Under the pieces are notes generated by a model that was given only the letters and a program-made list of their open reading frames with translations, did no database searches and was not told the origin of the DNA. From Nitrosomonas eutropha (lineage in GTDB: Bacteria; Pseudomonadota; Gammaproteobacteria; Burkholderiales; Nitrosomonadaceae), in assembly GCF_003201195.1 (NCBI RefSeq), contig NZ_QICQ01000003.1, positions 53,743 to 117,742 on the forward strand: a DNA stretch of 64,000 nt. Direction: 5' to 3'. A program made the position numbers and the translations under genes. Below are positions 37,555 to 47,120 of this stretch, in pieces; positions within the stretch are counted from its first letter, which is position 1; each line of letters opens with the position of its first letter.

Positions 37555-37896
37555 TCAGGCGTCAGGAGGTGAGAGCCCTTCCTTGACAACCTCCAGCCCG
37601 GCACCACATTGCCAACATAGTTGAAAATTACTCGGATTTTCCTCACCACACTGCGAGCAGAAAACACTATCAGTTATTTGTGGGGCCTGTTCATAGGCCG
37701 CAACAATCGCTCGCCCGCGATCATAGTCAAGATCACGTACTACCCAAACTTCCGGATAAGCATGGGTAAACGGAATTTCTCCTACCCCTCCCTGCGCATA
37801 CTCATTGAACAACCTGGACGGAATATAAGCATTAGCCAGAAAATCTTGGATAATGTGCGCCTCCAATAAATTATTGGCTGTATAAAGTTTTTTCAT
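37555..37896 (-). CDS. DUF2007 domain protein with zinc ribbon
   Basis: A 113-residue protein. The N-terminal 70 residues (KKLYTANNLLEAHIIQDFL ... PEVWVVRDLDYDRGRAIVAAYE) match DUF2007, a small domain related to signal-transducing proteins. The C-terminal part has two CxxC knuckles (FCSQCG and LCWQCG), a likely zinc ribbon. Function unknown. It begins 13 bp after the attC-like site at 37910-37979, possibly just outside the cassette cluster. Confidence 0.8.
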   Translation of the reverse strand: MKKLYTANNLLEAHIIQDFLANAYIPSRLFNEYAQGGVGEIPFTHAYPEVWVVRDLDYDRGRAIVAAYEQAPQITDSVFCSQCGEENPSNFQLCWQCGAGLEVVKEGLSPPDA

Positions 37897-37909
37897 GTGA
37901 CAAATTGTT

Positions 37910-37979
37910 ATCCAACGCCCGAAATCATCGGCGTAAACCCGTGTAACGGGCGGGCATCGGCTGGATTACGTTGTTAGCT
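37910..37979 (-). other. attC-like integron recombination site (site 2)
   Basis: Plus-strand ATCCAAC (37910-37916) matches the RYYYAAC core perfectly and GTTAGCT (37973-37979) matches GTTRRRY at six of seven. Between them the arms are imperfect inverted repeats (AACG...AATCATCGGCG against AACGTAATCCAGCCGATG) capped by a hairpin CCCGT-GTA-ACGGG (37938-37950). The stop codon of the minus-strand pyrophosphatase gene (37925) falls inside, as is usual for cassette genes. It shares AATCCAGCCG with the site at 38690-38787. Size (70 bp) is in the normal range for attC sites. Confidence 0.65.
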
Positions 37980-38665
37980 GCCGGAGCATAACCGATTGCA
38001 CCATCCGGTATAAGATCGGCAAAATAGAATCCATCACGTTCTACTACTTCGCCGACGCTTGCACAGAGTGACTCCTGGAACATCGGCCCTGCAAGGACGC
38101 ACGTGTGAAACTCTCCGTTTTCGCCACATGGATCAACACTCTCCGGCAAATCGTTCAGAAAGGTATGATTGAATATCCGGCCAACGAATGATGGTGAAAG
38201 TTGCTTCGGATCAACGCACGTCACCACAGCGACGACCTCGGCATCAATCATACGATGTGCCAGAGAATCAGTGGGTTGATGCCAGATAGGAAACAATGGT
38301 TGAAGACCAGAGCCTTCGAGCTGCTTGACGCGGTACGCACGAATATCTGCCAGAAACAGATCACCAAAGGCGATATGCGTTGCGCCGCTCTCAACAGCAC
38401 TTTTGACAGCGTCGTGCATCTTGCACTCATACACTTCATTGGAACACGGCCACGGCAACGGAATGATATGCAGCGGAAGTCCAACCGCACGAGCTTGCGC
38501 CTCGGCGAGCGCGAGCCGAGTTGAGTGCATTGCAACCCGCTCGTATGTAGTATTAACAGTCGTCAGGAGGCCGATAACCTCTACCTCCGGATCTTGCCGC
38601 AGTACATGCAACGACCAGGCGCTGTCCTTACCGGTACTCCAGGAGAGAAAGACACGTTGCTTCAT
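37925..38665 (-). CDS. DPH6/diphthine--ammonia ligase-like ATP pyrophosphatase
   Basis: A 246-residue PP-loop ATPase of the adenine nucleotide alpha-hydrolase superfamily: FLSWSTGKDSAWSLH is the PP-loop, and TTVNTTYERVAMHSTRL, LPWPCSNEVYE and THIAFGDLFLADIRAYR match the COG2102 group. Archaeal and eukaryotic relatives amidate diphthine; bacteria lack that pathway, so the real substrate is unknown. The C-terminal HTCVLAGPMF is also conserved. It is bracketed by attC-like sites on both sides and probably is the second cassette of a small array. No promoter of its own is evident. Confidence 0.8.
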   Translation of the reverse strand: MKQRVFLSWSTGKDSAWSLHVLRQDPEVEVIGLLTTVNTTYERVAMHSTRLALAEAQARAVGLPLHIIPLPWPCSNEVYECKMHDAVKSAVESGATHIAFGDLFLADIRAYRVKQLEGSGLQPLFPIWHQPTDSLAHRMIDAEVVAVVTCVDPKQLSPSFVGRIFNHTFLNDLPESVDPCGENGEFHTCVLAGPMFQESLCASVGEVVERDGFYFADLIPDGAIGYAPAANNVIQPMPARYTGLRR

Positions 38666-38689
38666 TGACTAATGCCCTATCGTTTCAGG

Positions 38690-38787
38690 TGCTAACACTC
38701 AAGATATAATCGGCACAGCTCGCCTCGCGTAGTTGGATGACATTATGCCAGCCGCTTGCGGGTACCGGCTGGATTGAAGCGTTATGC
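38690..38787 (-). other. attC-like integron recombination site (site 1)
   Basis: Outer cores TGCTAAC (38690-38696) and GTTATGC (38781-38787) each deviate from the consensus but are placed as in known attC sites, the right side reading TTGAAGCGTTATGC. An internal perfect repeat CCAGCCG (38748-38754)/CGGCTGG (38766-38772) forms a hairpin. On the minus strand it reads AATCCAGCCG, as in site 2. It starts right where the homology of the upstream peptidase pseudogene ends (about 38789), the expected position for a cassette attC. Confidence 0.55.
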
Positions 38788-39203
38788 ATTTCTTGACCTC
38801 GATAAACCATTTGGGTTGCATCGCATCGAAGTCCTGGCGGATATTGGAAGGCAGATAACTGGCCGAATCCAGCACAAAAAGTTGATCATTCACGCGCTTG
38901 AACACAACCCAGTGCCAGAAGTTTTTACCTTCTTCTTGATCATGCTTGATAGACAGCAACGCCAAATCAGGTAATGTGTCCGGACTCAAACGGAATTTCA
39001 CCACTAGACGTTTCTACACGCGCGAGACAGCATACGCCGTACATACTGAGTATCCGACCACAGTGATTTGGCTACCCATCGCATTGGTGATAGAGTCTTC
39101 ATCTCTAAATAGGTTTCCCCACCCAAGAATTGGCAACTGACACAATTCCACATCCGGTAGTTTCCTCCTGTACGACTGGCTTGAGCACTGAATCACCCTT
39201 AAT
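38699..39203 (-). pseudogene. Multiply frameshifted papain/C39-like cysteine peptidase
   Basis: Reading the minus strand, the family pattern is restored only by switching frames: VLKPVVQEETTGCGI (39188 downwards; catalytic Cys), then ETYLEMKTL, ITNAMG, KSLWSDTQYVRRML, SSGEIPFES, and finally a long frame from 39004 with LPDLALLSIKH, NFWHWVVFKR (catalytic His), FVLDSASY and KWFIEVKK. An in-frame TAG (39014-39016) separates the two longest open frames, 39014-39334 and 38699-39004. At least four small indels or stops are therefore present. Residues after KWFIEVKK (below about 38789) are read-through into the attC-like site. Family identification is from remembered motifs. Confidence 0.6.
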
Positions 39204-39330
39204 ACATAACGCAATGTACAAAACAACTTATCCAATAAAACTTGTACAGATATTTGTATACGATATATCTTCAACTTAGTTGGTGCCATGAACAATTTAA
39301 TAAGTTTAACGCAAGTTCTTGTTCTCGGAA

Positions 39331-40737
39331 TCAACCATATTTCTTGCGATTGCGACGACGACGACTATGTGCGCGTCGCGCTTCTTCCTCGGTCAAAGGT
39401 GGCGCTTTTTTGCCAGCATAAGGATTATGGCCTGTCCTGAACTCCACTCGCAGCGGAGTGCCCTTTAACTCGAACACGTCTCTGAAGGTATTTTCGAGAT
39501 AGCGGCGATAGGTTTGGGGAACATGATCAAGCATCGAGCCATGCACAATAATCAGTGGGGGGTTTTCCCCTCCCTGGTGCGCATAGCGCAGTTTTGGCCG
39601 TGATACTCCACCGCGTGGCGGCTGTTGCTTGGCAACAGCCGCCAACATGACGCGCGTCAGCTTAGGTGTCGGGATATGCGCCATGGCTGCAGTGTAGGCA
39701 GCATCAACCGAAGGCATCAATGCTTTCACTCCATTGCCGTACAGAGCGGAAATATAATGCAGGTTAGCAAAATTCAGAAAGGCAAGCTTGCGTTCAAACT
39801 CTCGTTTGGTGGTATCACGCTGGTAGTCATCCATGCCATCCCATTTGTTGATTGCAATAACCAGTGCACGACCAGTTTCCAGTATGAATCCGGCAATATG
39901 TGCATCCTGTTCAGAGATACCGCTTTGCGCATCCAGCACCAGGACAACCACGTTGGCAGCTTCGATCGATTGCAAGGTCTTGACCACCGAGAATTTTTCC
40001 ACGGTTTCCCAAACCTTGCCTGATCGGCGCAAACCTGCCGTATCGATCAATGTATAGCGACGTTGGCCATATTCAAAATCAATATAAATACTGTCCCTGG
40101 TAGTACCTGGTTGATCAAAGGCAATCATCCGCTCTTCACCCAGAAGTGTATTGATCAGTGTGGATTTGCCAACATTCGGGCGGCCAGCAATGGCAATGAC
40201 GGGGTGCTTTTCCTGACCAGGCTCGGCTTCGATATCTTCTGCATACGGATAATCTTCCAGTGCAAAATCAATCAGCTCACCGAGATGTTCTCCATGCAAA
40301 GCTGAAACAACACAAGGTGTGCCCAGTCCCAATTCATGGAATTCAACTGCTGCTGTTGAATAAGGCATCCCTTCGGCTTTATTGACGACGAGTATTATTT
40401 TTCGGCCAGTTTTACGCAGCTGATCTGCAATGATTTTGTCTTGTGAAGCCAGTCCTTGACGGCCATCGACGATAAACAGCACAACATCGGCCTCATCTAC
40501 AGCCTGCAGGGTTTGTCTGGCCATGGCATGCAGGATGCCAGATTTGACTACAGGCTCAAAACCGCCGGTATCCACCACGAGATAGGGTTTTAGACCCAGC
40601 CTGCCGTGGCCATAGTGACGGTCACGTGTCAATCCGGGAATATCTGCCACAATCGCATCACGACTGCGAGTCAGACGGTTGAATAATGTCGATTTTCCGA
40701 CATTCGGACGCCCAACCAGTACGAGAGTGGGTTTCAT
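39331..40737 (-). CDS. der: Ribosome assembly GTPase Der (EngA)
   Basis: A 468-residue tandem GTPase needed for 50S subunit maturation. Two G domains, each with [10 protein letters not shown] (residue 8 and about 180), DTGGFE/DTAGLRR and NKAEG/NKWDG motifs, then the C-terminal KH-like domain ([22 protein letters not shown]). It ends in a basic [15 protein letters not shown] tail. Last gene of the ndk-to-der housekeeping run, 51 bp after bamB. Confidence 0.97.
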   Translation of the reverse strand: MKPTLVLVGRPNVGKSTLFNRLTRSRDAIVADIPGLTRDRHYGHGRLGLKPYLVVDTGGFEPVVKSGILHAMARQTLQAVDEADVVLFIVDGRQGLASQDKIIADQLRKTGRKIILVVNKAEGMPYSTAAVEFHELGLGTPCVVSALHGEHLGELIDFALEDYPYAEDIEAEPGQEKHPVIAIAGRPNVGKSTLINTLLGEERMIAFDQPGTTRDSIYIDFEYGQRRYTLIDTAGLRRSGKVWETVEKFSVVKTLQSIEAANVVVLVLDAQSGISEQDAHIAGFILETGRALVIAINKWDGMDDYQRDTTKREFERKLAFLNFANLHYISALYGNGVKALMPSVDAAYTAAMAHIPTPKLTRVMLAAVAKQQPPRGGVSRPKLRYAHQGGENPPLIIVHGSMLDHVPQTYRRYLENTFRDVFELKGTPLRVEFRTGHNPYAGKKAPPLTEEEARRAHSRRRRNRKKYG

Positions 40738-40788
40738 GATAAAGGAGATATGAAAAATGCTTTACCCGGAAAGCATAGAAAAATCCGG

Positions 40789-42018
40789 TTATTGCAAGGA
40801 AAAAGCGAAAACACCGCCTTTGAGTGTTTGTACTACAAAGCCATCCGGTAGATATTCAGCACGCGACAAAATTATGCCTCCATCCGTGGGTGAACGGGCA
40901 AGCAGGGAGCCATCCTGACGGTTGATCAGAGTAACAAACCCTTGATCATCCCCGACCACCAGCCGGTTACCTCTGACGATCATCAAGCCAGAGAGCTTCC
41001 GGCTGCCCAGCTTTCCACGCTTCCAGACGGCCGTACCACTACTTTTGTCGTAAGCAGCGACGATTCCATGTTCTTCGCTGATGTATACGTGATGGTTATC
41101 AATCACCATCCCCATGCTGCTTGACGCATCTCTCGCCCAAATCTGATTACCACTGGAAATTTCGAAGCAGGCAGCACGTCCGCGATAAGCCACTGCGCAC
41201 ACCTGGTTTTCATCGACAATCGGCAGACTGCTGATATCAGTCATACGTTCCAGCTCGGTAACACCATGCGGTTGTGAAACAGTTTCTTCCCAGCCTACAT
41301 TACCGGTAAGCAAATCCAGCGCAATTAATTTCCCGCCGGGAAATCCGGCAAAGACAGCACCCCGGGTAATTGATACTCCGACAAAACTTCTGACTGTCAG
41401 CGGCGGTGTGACACTTTGATAGCTCCAGATACGTTTTCCATCCGTTGCATTCAGACCAAATAATTTACTATCACCGGTACGCACGACTACAATGCCACTG
41501 TCTGTCTTTGGCGGGCTCAAGACTTCACCAGGAACCCGGGATTGCCACAAGGCGTTACCCGCCTCATCAAATGCCAGCACTTCACCCTTGTAGGTTCCGA
41601 GCAGAATCATTCCTCCGCCAGCACCGACTCCTCCAGAAAGCTGGGATTTAGTCTCTACACGCCAGATCTCGCGACCTGTCACCGGGTCGAGTTTGACCAA
41701 ACGCCCATCTTCATCAGCAACGTAAAGGGCTCCGTTATCGTAGACCGGCAAAAAAACTGCAGTTTTACTTTCTGCCAGCTTGACCTGCCAGAGCGGGTTG
41801 ATCGGGGCCAATGTCTGTAGCGCAACAATCTCGGCTTCATCGATTTCAACCTCATCTTCTTCACTACTGAAAAGATCAGTTAAATGTCCCCCTCCCAGGT
41901 CACTCAAATTTGCGCAACCGCTTAGCAAGATCAGTAAAGAAAGGATACAGACACGCAGTGTCCGGCTGCCTGCATGAAAAACATAATCAAGGATTAATAA
42001 CAGAATATTTCCAGCCAC
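40789..42018 (-). CDS. bamB: Outer membrane protein assembly factor BamB
   Basis: A 409-residue lipoprotein of the BAM complex. The lipobox LLSGC lies at about residue 35, followed by an eight-bladed PQQ-like beta-propeller with repeats such as GALYVADEDGRLVKLDPVTGREIWR and GLNATDGKRIWSYQS. The start is a GTG at 42018, two bases after the preceding gene's stop, as no in-frame ATG precedes the signal segment. Its place between the YfgM-like gene and der is conserved in proteobacteria. Confidence 0.94.
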   Translation of the reverse strand: MAGNILLLILDYVFHAGSRTLRVCILSLLILLSGCANLSDLGGGHLTDLFSSEEDEVEIDEAEIVALQTLAPINPLWQVKLAESKTAVFLPVYDNGALYVADEDGRLVKLDPVTGREIWRVETKSQLSGGVGAGGGMILLGTYKGEVLAFDEAGNALWQSRVPGEVLSPPKTDSGIVVVRTGDSKLFGLNATDGKRIWSYQSVTPPLTVRSFVGVSITRGAVFAGFPGGKLIALDLLTGNVGWEETVSQPHGVTELERMTDISSLPIVDENQVCAVAYRGRAACFEISSGNQIWARDASSSMGMVIDNHHVYISEEHGIVAAYDKSSGTAVWKRGKLGSRKLSGLMIVRGNRLVVGDDQGFVTLINRQDGSLLARSPTDGGIILSRAEYLPDGFVVQTLKGGVFAFSLQ

Positions 42019-42020
42019 TA

Positions 42021-42659
42021 TTAATGTTCTCTCAATGCATCCAGTTTCATCTGTACCACATTCCGGTAGGCACCCTGCGTATCCAGGCTGTCCAGTGCCT
42101 TCTGATAGGCTGCACGTGCTTCATCTATTTTCCCGGAAGCAGCCAGCGCATCTCCCCGCAAATCTGCATAGAGCCCGGTAAAAGAAGCACCATGCTGTGC
42201 GTTCAACAGTGACAGTGCCTGATCATATTTACCCTCATCCACTAGCACATTTGCCAGTCGTATCCGGGCAAGATCTTTCACTTCGGGTTCTTCGGTATGA
42301 TCAAGCACCCATTGCAGCATATCTCTGGCAGACTGGTTATTACCTGCCTGCACTGCAGAATGGGCAGCAATCAGCGCTGCACGCGAGGCATAACCACTCC
42401 CGGGAAAACCTTGGATGAGCAGCTGCGCTGCATCTGTTATCTTTTCAAACTCACTTCCCTTTTCGACCTGTTGCTGGAGAACGGTATATAAATCAGCCGC
42501 CTGTCTAGCCTGCTCGCCCTTGTAATGATTCCATAGCCGGGTACCCACCACTACTGCTGCAAAAACAACTATAGTAAGCAATAACGTTGCGCCATTAGCA
42601 GACCACCAGGCCTTCAGCCGATCTATTTTTTCCTGTTCTTCAAAGTTGTATGCAGACAT
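42021..42659 (-). CDS. YfgM-like tetratricopeptide protein (SecYEG ancillary factor)
   Basis: A 212-residue inner-membrane protein: cytoplasmic N-terminus (MSAYNFEEQEKIDRLKAWWSANG), one helix (TLLLTIVVFAAVVVGTRLW) and a periplasmic TPR part (ARIRLANVLVDEGKYDQALSLL; LRGDALAASGKIDEARAAYQKAL). This layout is that of YfgM, which links SecYEG with periplasmic chaperones. Located between hisS and bamB as in E. coli. Confidence 0.88.
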   Translation of the reverse strand: MSAYNFEEQEKIDRLKAWWSANGATLLLTIVVFAAVVVGTRLWNHYKGEQARQAADLYTVLQQQVEKGSEFEKITDAAQLLIQGFPGSGYASRAALIAAHSAVQAGNNQSARDMLQWVLDHTEEPEVKDLARIRLANVLVDEGKYDQALSLLNAQHGASFTGLYADLRGDALAASGKIDEARAAYQKALDSLDTQGAYRNVVQMKLDALREH

Positions 42660-42681
42660 TATTTCTTACCTTCCATCTTCA

Positions 42682-43947
42682 TTAAATATTTTCCAGAAAC
42701 ACGGCGACTTTCGTCAAATCAATTTTGACTTGCTCCACTGCCTCACGTAATGACTTGATACTGACCTGTCCGGTTGCAGCCTCATCGTCCCCGATGATGG
42801 CGGCAAACCGTGCGCCACTGGCATCAGCTTTTTTCATCTGTGCCTTGAAGCTTCCCCCGCCGCTATGTAGCACAACCTTGAAGCCTGCATCCCGCAAGGA
42901 TTCTGCGACTTTCCAGGAAAACCCAGCTGCAATATCTCCTTGATGAACAACATAAACATCAGGAACAGTGTGTATTTCAGCAGCCACATCAGTTTCACTG
43001 ATCAGAGACAGTATCCGTTCTATTCCCATCGCAAAACCGCATGCCGGAGCTGGTTTGCCACCAATCTGCGCAATCAGTCCGTCATATCGTCCACCTGCAC
43101 AGATGGTTCCCTGAGCCCCTAATTTGTCAGTCACCCATTCGAACACCGTGCGGTTATAGTAATCCAGCCCTCTGACCAGACGGTGATTGATTTCAAAACT
43201 GATCCCCTGGTTACGCAAAATCCGCTGCAGTGCGTCAAAATGAATAAGTGAATCTTCATCCAGATCATCGAACAGATGGGGTGCACCTTCCAATATTTCA
43301 CGCATGCCCGGATTTTTACTGTCAAGAATACGCAACGGGTTGGTTTTCAATCGCCGGCGTGCATCTTCATCAAGCTCATCGTAAAATTTTTCCAAATAGC
43401 TGATCAGGCGCGCACGATAAATCAAACGTGATTCAATGCTGCCAAGCGTGCTGATTTCAAGGCGCACATCCGGAATACCCAGCAAACGCCACAGCCGCGC
43501 GCACATAATGATGAGTTCTGCATCGATATCCGGGCCAACAAATCCGAGTGCTTCCACACCAACCTGATGAAACTGGCGATAACGCCCCTTCTGTGGGCGT
43601 TCATGCCGAAACATCGGGCCGCTGTAGTACAGGCGTTGGGGTCCGGAATACAGCAGATTATGCTCAATCACTGCACGTACACAGGAAGCTGTTCCTTCTG
43701 GACGCAATGTCAGATTTTCGCCATTGAGTTGATCAATGAACGAGTACATCTCTTTCTCGACGATATCAGTGACTTCCCCAATTGAACGGACGAACAAATC
43801 AGTCTGCTCAACAATAGGGGTTCGTAAATTACGATAACCGTAGGCAGCCAGCCACGTGCGGATCGTATCTTCGAAAAACCCCCACAAATCACTTTCATCA
43901 GGCAGGATGTCGTTCATCCCGCGTACTGCCCTGATTGCTTCAGGCAT
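42682..43947 (-). CDS. hisS: Histidyl-tRNA synthetase
   Basis: A 421-residue class II synthetase. Motif 1 region ([16 protein letters not shown]), motif 2 [17 protein letters not shown] with [20 protein letters not shown], the HisA/HisB signatures [15 protein letters not shown] and [27 protein letters not shown] are clear. The C-terminal anticodon-binding domain is complete. It overlaps ispG by eight bases. Confidence 0.97.
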
Positions 43948-45184
43948 TAGCTACTTTTTTCCGGTATTTGGTGCGCACGTATTCATCAACGATTACACGG
44001 AATTCGCCAGCGATGTTGTCGCCTTTCAAGGTAACGGTCTTTTGACCATCCACGAAAACCGGTGCCACCGGAGTTTCACCTGATCCGGGCAAACTGATAC
44101 CAATATTGGCATGCTTGCTTTCACCTGGTCCGTTGACCACACATCCCATAACTGCCAGCGACATATTCTCGACACCTTCATATTGTTCGCGCCAGATGAT
44201 CATTTGCTCGCGCACATAGATCTGAATACTTTCGGCAAGTTCTTGGAAATAGGTACTGGTTGTGCGCCCGCATCCCGGACAGGATGCCACCAGCGGAACA
44301 AACGCGCGCAACCCCATTGTCTGCAGGATTTCCTGAGCGACGATAACTTCACGCGCGCGATCTCCGCCCGGCTCTGGCGTCAGGGAGATACGAATCGTAT
44401 CGCCAATTCCCTTGAACAAAAGCACCGCCAGTGCTGCTGTCGAAGCAACAATACCCTTTGACCCCATGCCGGCTTCAGTCAACCCCAGATGCAGTGCATA
44501 ATCGCACTGCGCAGCCAACTCCCCATAAACCGCAATCAGATCTTGCACACCGCTAACCTTGCATGACAGCACGATGTGATCCCGACCCAAGCCCAGTTCT
44601 TCTGCCCTGGCCGCACTTTCCAACGCAGAGGTGATAAGTGCCTTGTGCATGACCTGTGAAGCACCTAACGGGTCTGGAGAACGCGCATTTTCATCCATGA
44701 TCCGCGCCAGCATCTCCGGATCGAGACTACCCCAATTCACCCCGATACGAACTGGTTTGTCATATTTGCAGGCCATTTCAATCAGTATGGAGAACTGTTC
44801 GTCTCGCTTTTTCCCATGACCCACGTTTCCCGGGTTAATACGGTATTTGGCCAGCGCCTTTGCGCATTCCGGATAAGCAGTCAGCAACTTGTGTCCATTG
44901 AAATGGAAATCACCCACCAGCGGAACATGGCAATCCATATCATCCAGCCGCGCGCGGATTGCGGGAACTGTTCGCGCTGCCTCCATGGAATTGACGGTAA
45001 TTCTGACAAGTTCGGAACCGGCACGCGCAAGCTGTTCAACCTGCTGGACAGTCGCCAGCTCATCAGCAGTATCGGTATTGGTCATTGATTGCACAACAAT
45101 CGGTGCACCACCACCAATCATCACCGAACCCACTTTGACACCCACACACTTTCGGCGCGGGGCAGGTACGTTATTAGAAGACAT
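43940..45184 (-). CDS. ispG: 4-hydroxy-3-methylbut-2-enyl diphosphate synthase
   Basis: A 414-residue iron-sulfur enzyme of the MEP isoprenoid pathway. The TIM-barrel N-terminus has [21 protein letters not shown] sequence and the [4Fe-4S] ligands lie in SCPGCGRT and [10 protein letters not shown]. The ATG at 45184 gives [12 protein letters not shown]; a GTG at 45193 is the alternative. An insertion between the two halves typical of the long form is not present. Located between rodZ and hisS, a widely conserved order. Confidence 0.96.
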
Positions 45185-45217
45185 GGTTAACACTCGGATC
45201 TCAGAAATTTATACAGG

Positions 45218-46294
45218 TTATTCAAGTGAAAAGCGTGCGACATCATCATTGCCGCGGGTATAGGGTGCAAGATCAACCTTGTGTCCGTTATAGGTAAGAC
45301 TGACCCCGGCTGCATTGCCGATCACGAGATACAAGGGCGGCTCTCCTTCTATCGTCTGCTCAGTTCCTCGCGAATTAATTTTTTCGAGAATGATCTGCCC
45401 ATTACTATCCTTGATTTTTACCCAGGAATCCTTGGAAAAGACAAAGTGTAATGATTTTTTACCATTATCTGGAGCCTTGGCTGTATCCGCAACCGGGGCC
45501 GATGGGGCAGGCAAAGCAGGCAAGACTGCCGCAGCTGGTGGCAGATTGACACTCGCCGATGCAGGCGGTGCCATAGGAGAAGATACCGAAGCAGTTGGAG
45601 ACAAGGGTAGTGCCAAATCTATCGCCACCTGATCATTCTCGCTGCTGGAACCGGACTGGATAACTTGATCTCCCTCATTCAGCATATAGGGTGCCATCTT
45701 CTCCGGTATTTCTTCATGATAAAACCCATAAGCTGCAAATGCCGCCAATATTACCGCAACATACAACAGCCATCCGCTCCGGCCACCACGATCAGACTGG
45801 TAAACAGGTTCTATTGCTTTGAAACGCTGCGATGGATTCTTGCTGGTAAAAACACTGTCTGCTGGCCGAGATTGAGGCACAGCCTCCACAAGCAGAGTCG
45901 TATCATCGAGCTGCAACAAGTTGGCATAATTACGCACATAACCACGCAGAAATACAGCAGCAGGAAGCCTGGAAAAATCTTGCGCTTCGATTGCTTCTAT
46001 CTGTTGTTCAGACAAACGTAACCGATGCGCCACTTCACCAATATTCATGCCGCGCCTGATTCTCTCATCACGCAATCTTTGTCCAAAATTGGGCGTTGCT
46101 GCACCACCTGTCTTTTCTGTATCAGTTGGGGGATCCGCCTGAATGGTTTGAAATGACGAGATTATTTCTGTGCGTTCAGGTTGAAACGATCCAGCTTGAT
46201 CAGAATTCTCCTGAGCCGCACCAATATTATTATCAGCCACCGAATTCTGGTCCATACCTGGCGTATCTTGTTTATCTATTTCATTATCTTTCAT
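45218..46294 (-). CDS. rodZ: RodZ-like cytoskeletal helix-turn-helix membrane protein
   Basis: A 358-residue protein. After a polar N-terminal 70 residues comes the HTH_25 domain (GQRLRDERIRRGMNIGEVAHRLRLSEQQIEAIE), then one membrane helix (GWLLYVAVILAAFAAYGFY), a Pro/Ala/Ser-rich linker and a C-terminal DUF4115 domain (LHFVFSKDSWVKIKDSNGQIIL). RodZ anchors MreB to shape the rod. The N-terminus extends further than usual. Overlaps pilW by 11 bases. Confidence 0.88.
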   Translation of the reverse strand: MKDNEIDKQDTPGMDQNSVADNNIGAAQENSDQAGSFQPERTEIISSFQTIQADPPTDTEKTGGAATPNFGQRLRDERIRRGMNIGEVAHRLRLSEQQIEAIEAQDFSRLPAAVFLRGYVRNYANLLQLDDTTLLVEAVPQSRPADSVFTSKNPSQRFKAIEPVYQSDRGGRSGWLLYVAVILAAFAAYGFYHEEIPEKMAPYMLNEGDQVIQSGSSSENDQVAIDLALPLSPTASVSSPMAPPASASVNLPPAAAVLPALPAPSAPVADTAKAPDNGKKSLHFVFSKDSWVKIKDSNGQIILEKINSRGTEQTIEGEPPLYLVIGNAAGVSLTYNGHKVDLAPYTRGNDDVARFSLE

Positions 46295-47075
46295 GATTCA
46301 ATCTGCCTGCACGCAATTCCCTGGCTTCACTGGAATCGGGAAAACGCTTCTGTAATTGAAAAGCATAATTGGTTTCTGCATTGATATCCCCGTTCGCTCG
46401 CGCGATACGAACAGCCAACCATAAACTACCTGATGTAGGAGAATACGTTTGCAGATACCGGATAATCGATGACCAGGCTTTCTTCACCTCCCCCCGGCTG
46501 AAATCCAGCTCCACCATCCCAAGCTGGGCCAGAGCATAGTCGGGACGGATCACCAGCGCTTGCTGAAAGAAAGCTTGTGCCTGCTCAAAATTATTTTGCT
46601 TCAGAACACATAACCCTGCATTGGTATAAGTTCTCTCGGGAGTTTCATATAAGGGATCACGCACAGCTGCCATAAAATGATCAATCGCTTGTTCCATTCT
46701 ATCGGGCTTTCTCTGGCATAAAAACCAGCCAAAATTGTTGCGTATATCCGGATCATTCGGCGTAATTCCAAGTCCACGCTCAAAGTTCCACTCTGCCTGG
46801 CTGTCCTCTTGCAGATCCATATAAACCAGCCCAAGCATATTGTAAGCTGGCGCATAATCGGATTTTTTTCGCAGTGCTATGCCGGCTTCTTCTATCGCTA
46901 TCCGGTACTGACCACGGTGATAATACTGCCCCGCCAGCTCAGTATGAATTTTTGCACTCTGCAATGCACGCTGCTTCAATTCCTCAGGAGTTGGTTTTTC
47001 CTGAACCGGCACATGCTCACAACCTGCCAGCCAGACCAGAAATCCGACAACACCCGCTCTTATCAGCTTGCTCAT
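46284..47075 (-). CDS. pilW: Type IV pilus biogenesis/stability lipoprotein PilW (PilF)
   Basis: A 263-residue TPR lipoprotein. The lipobox WLAGC lies at residues 15-19 and is followed by repeats (QYYHRGQYRIAIEEAGIALRKKSDYAPAYNMLGLVYMDLQEDSQAEWNFERGL; NNFGWFLCQRKPDRMEQAIDHF). It pilots PilQ secretin assembly at the outer membrane. Between rlmN and rodZ, the conserved position for this gene. It implies a pilus machine in which the GAF-containing ATPase at 2681-5062 could work. Confidence 0.93.
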   Translation of the reverse strand: MSKLIRAGVVGFLVWLAGCEHVPVQEKPTPEELKQRALQSAKIHTELAGQYYHRGQYRIAIEEAGIALRKKSDYAPAYNMLGLVYMDLQEDSQAEWNFERGLGITPNDPDIRNNFGWFLCQRKPDRMEQAIDHFMAAVRDPLYETPERTYTNAGLCVLKQNNFEQAQAFFQQALVIRPDYALAQLGMVELDFSRGEVKKAWSSIIRYLQTYSPTSGSLWLAVRIARANGDINAETNYAFQLQKRFPDSSEARELRAGRLNHER

Positions 47076-47120
47076 ATTACTTGCAATTGTTCACCGCCAA
47101 CACTGGATTTATAAACCTTT

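Noticed and set aside
39014..39334. 106-codon open frame next to der as a separate hypothetical gene
   Set aside because: Its first part runs over the der stop region, and motifs of one peptidase family run through it only after frame changes, so it is treated as part of the pseudogene.
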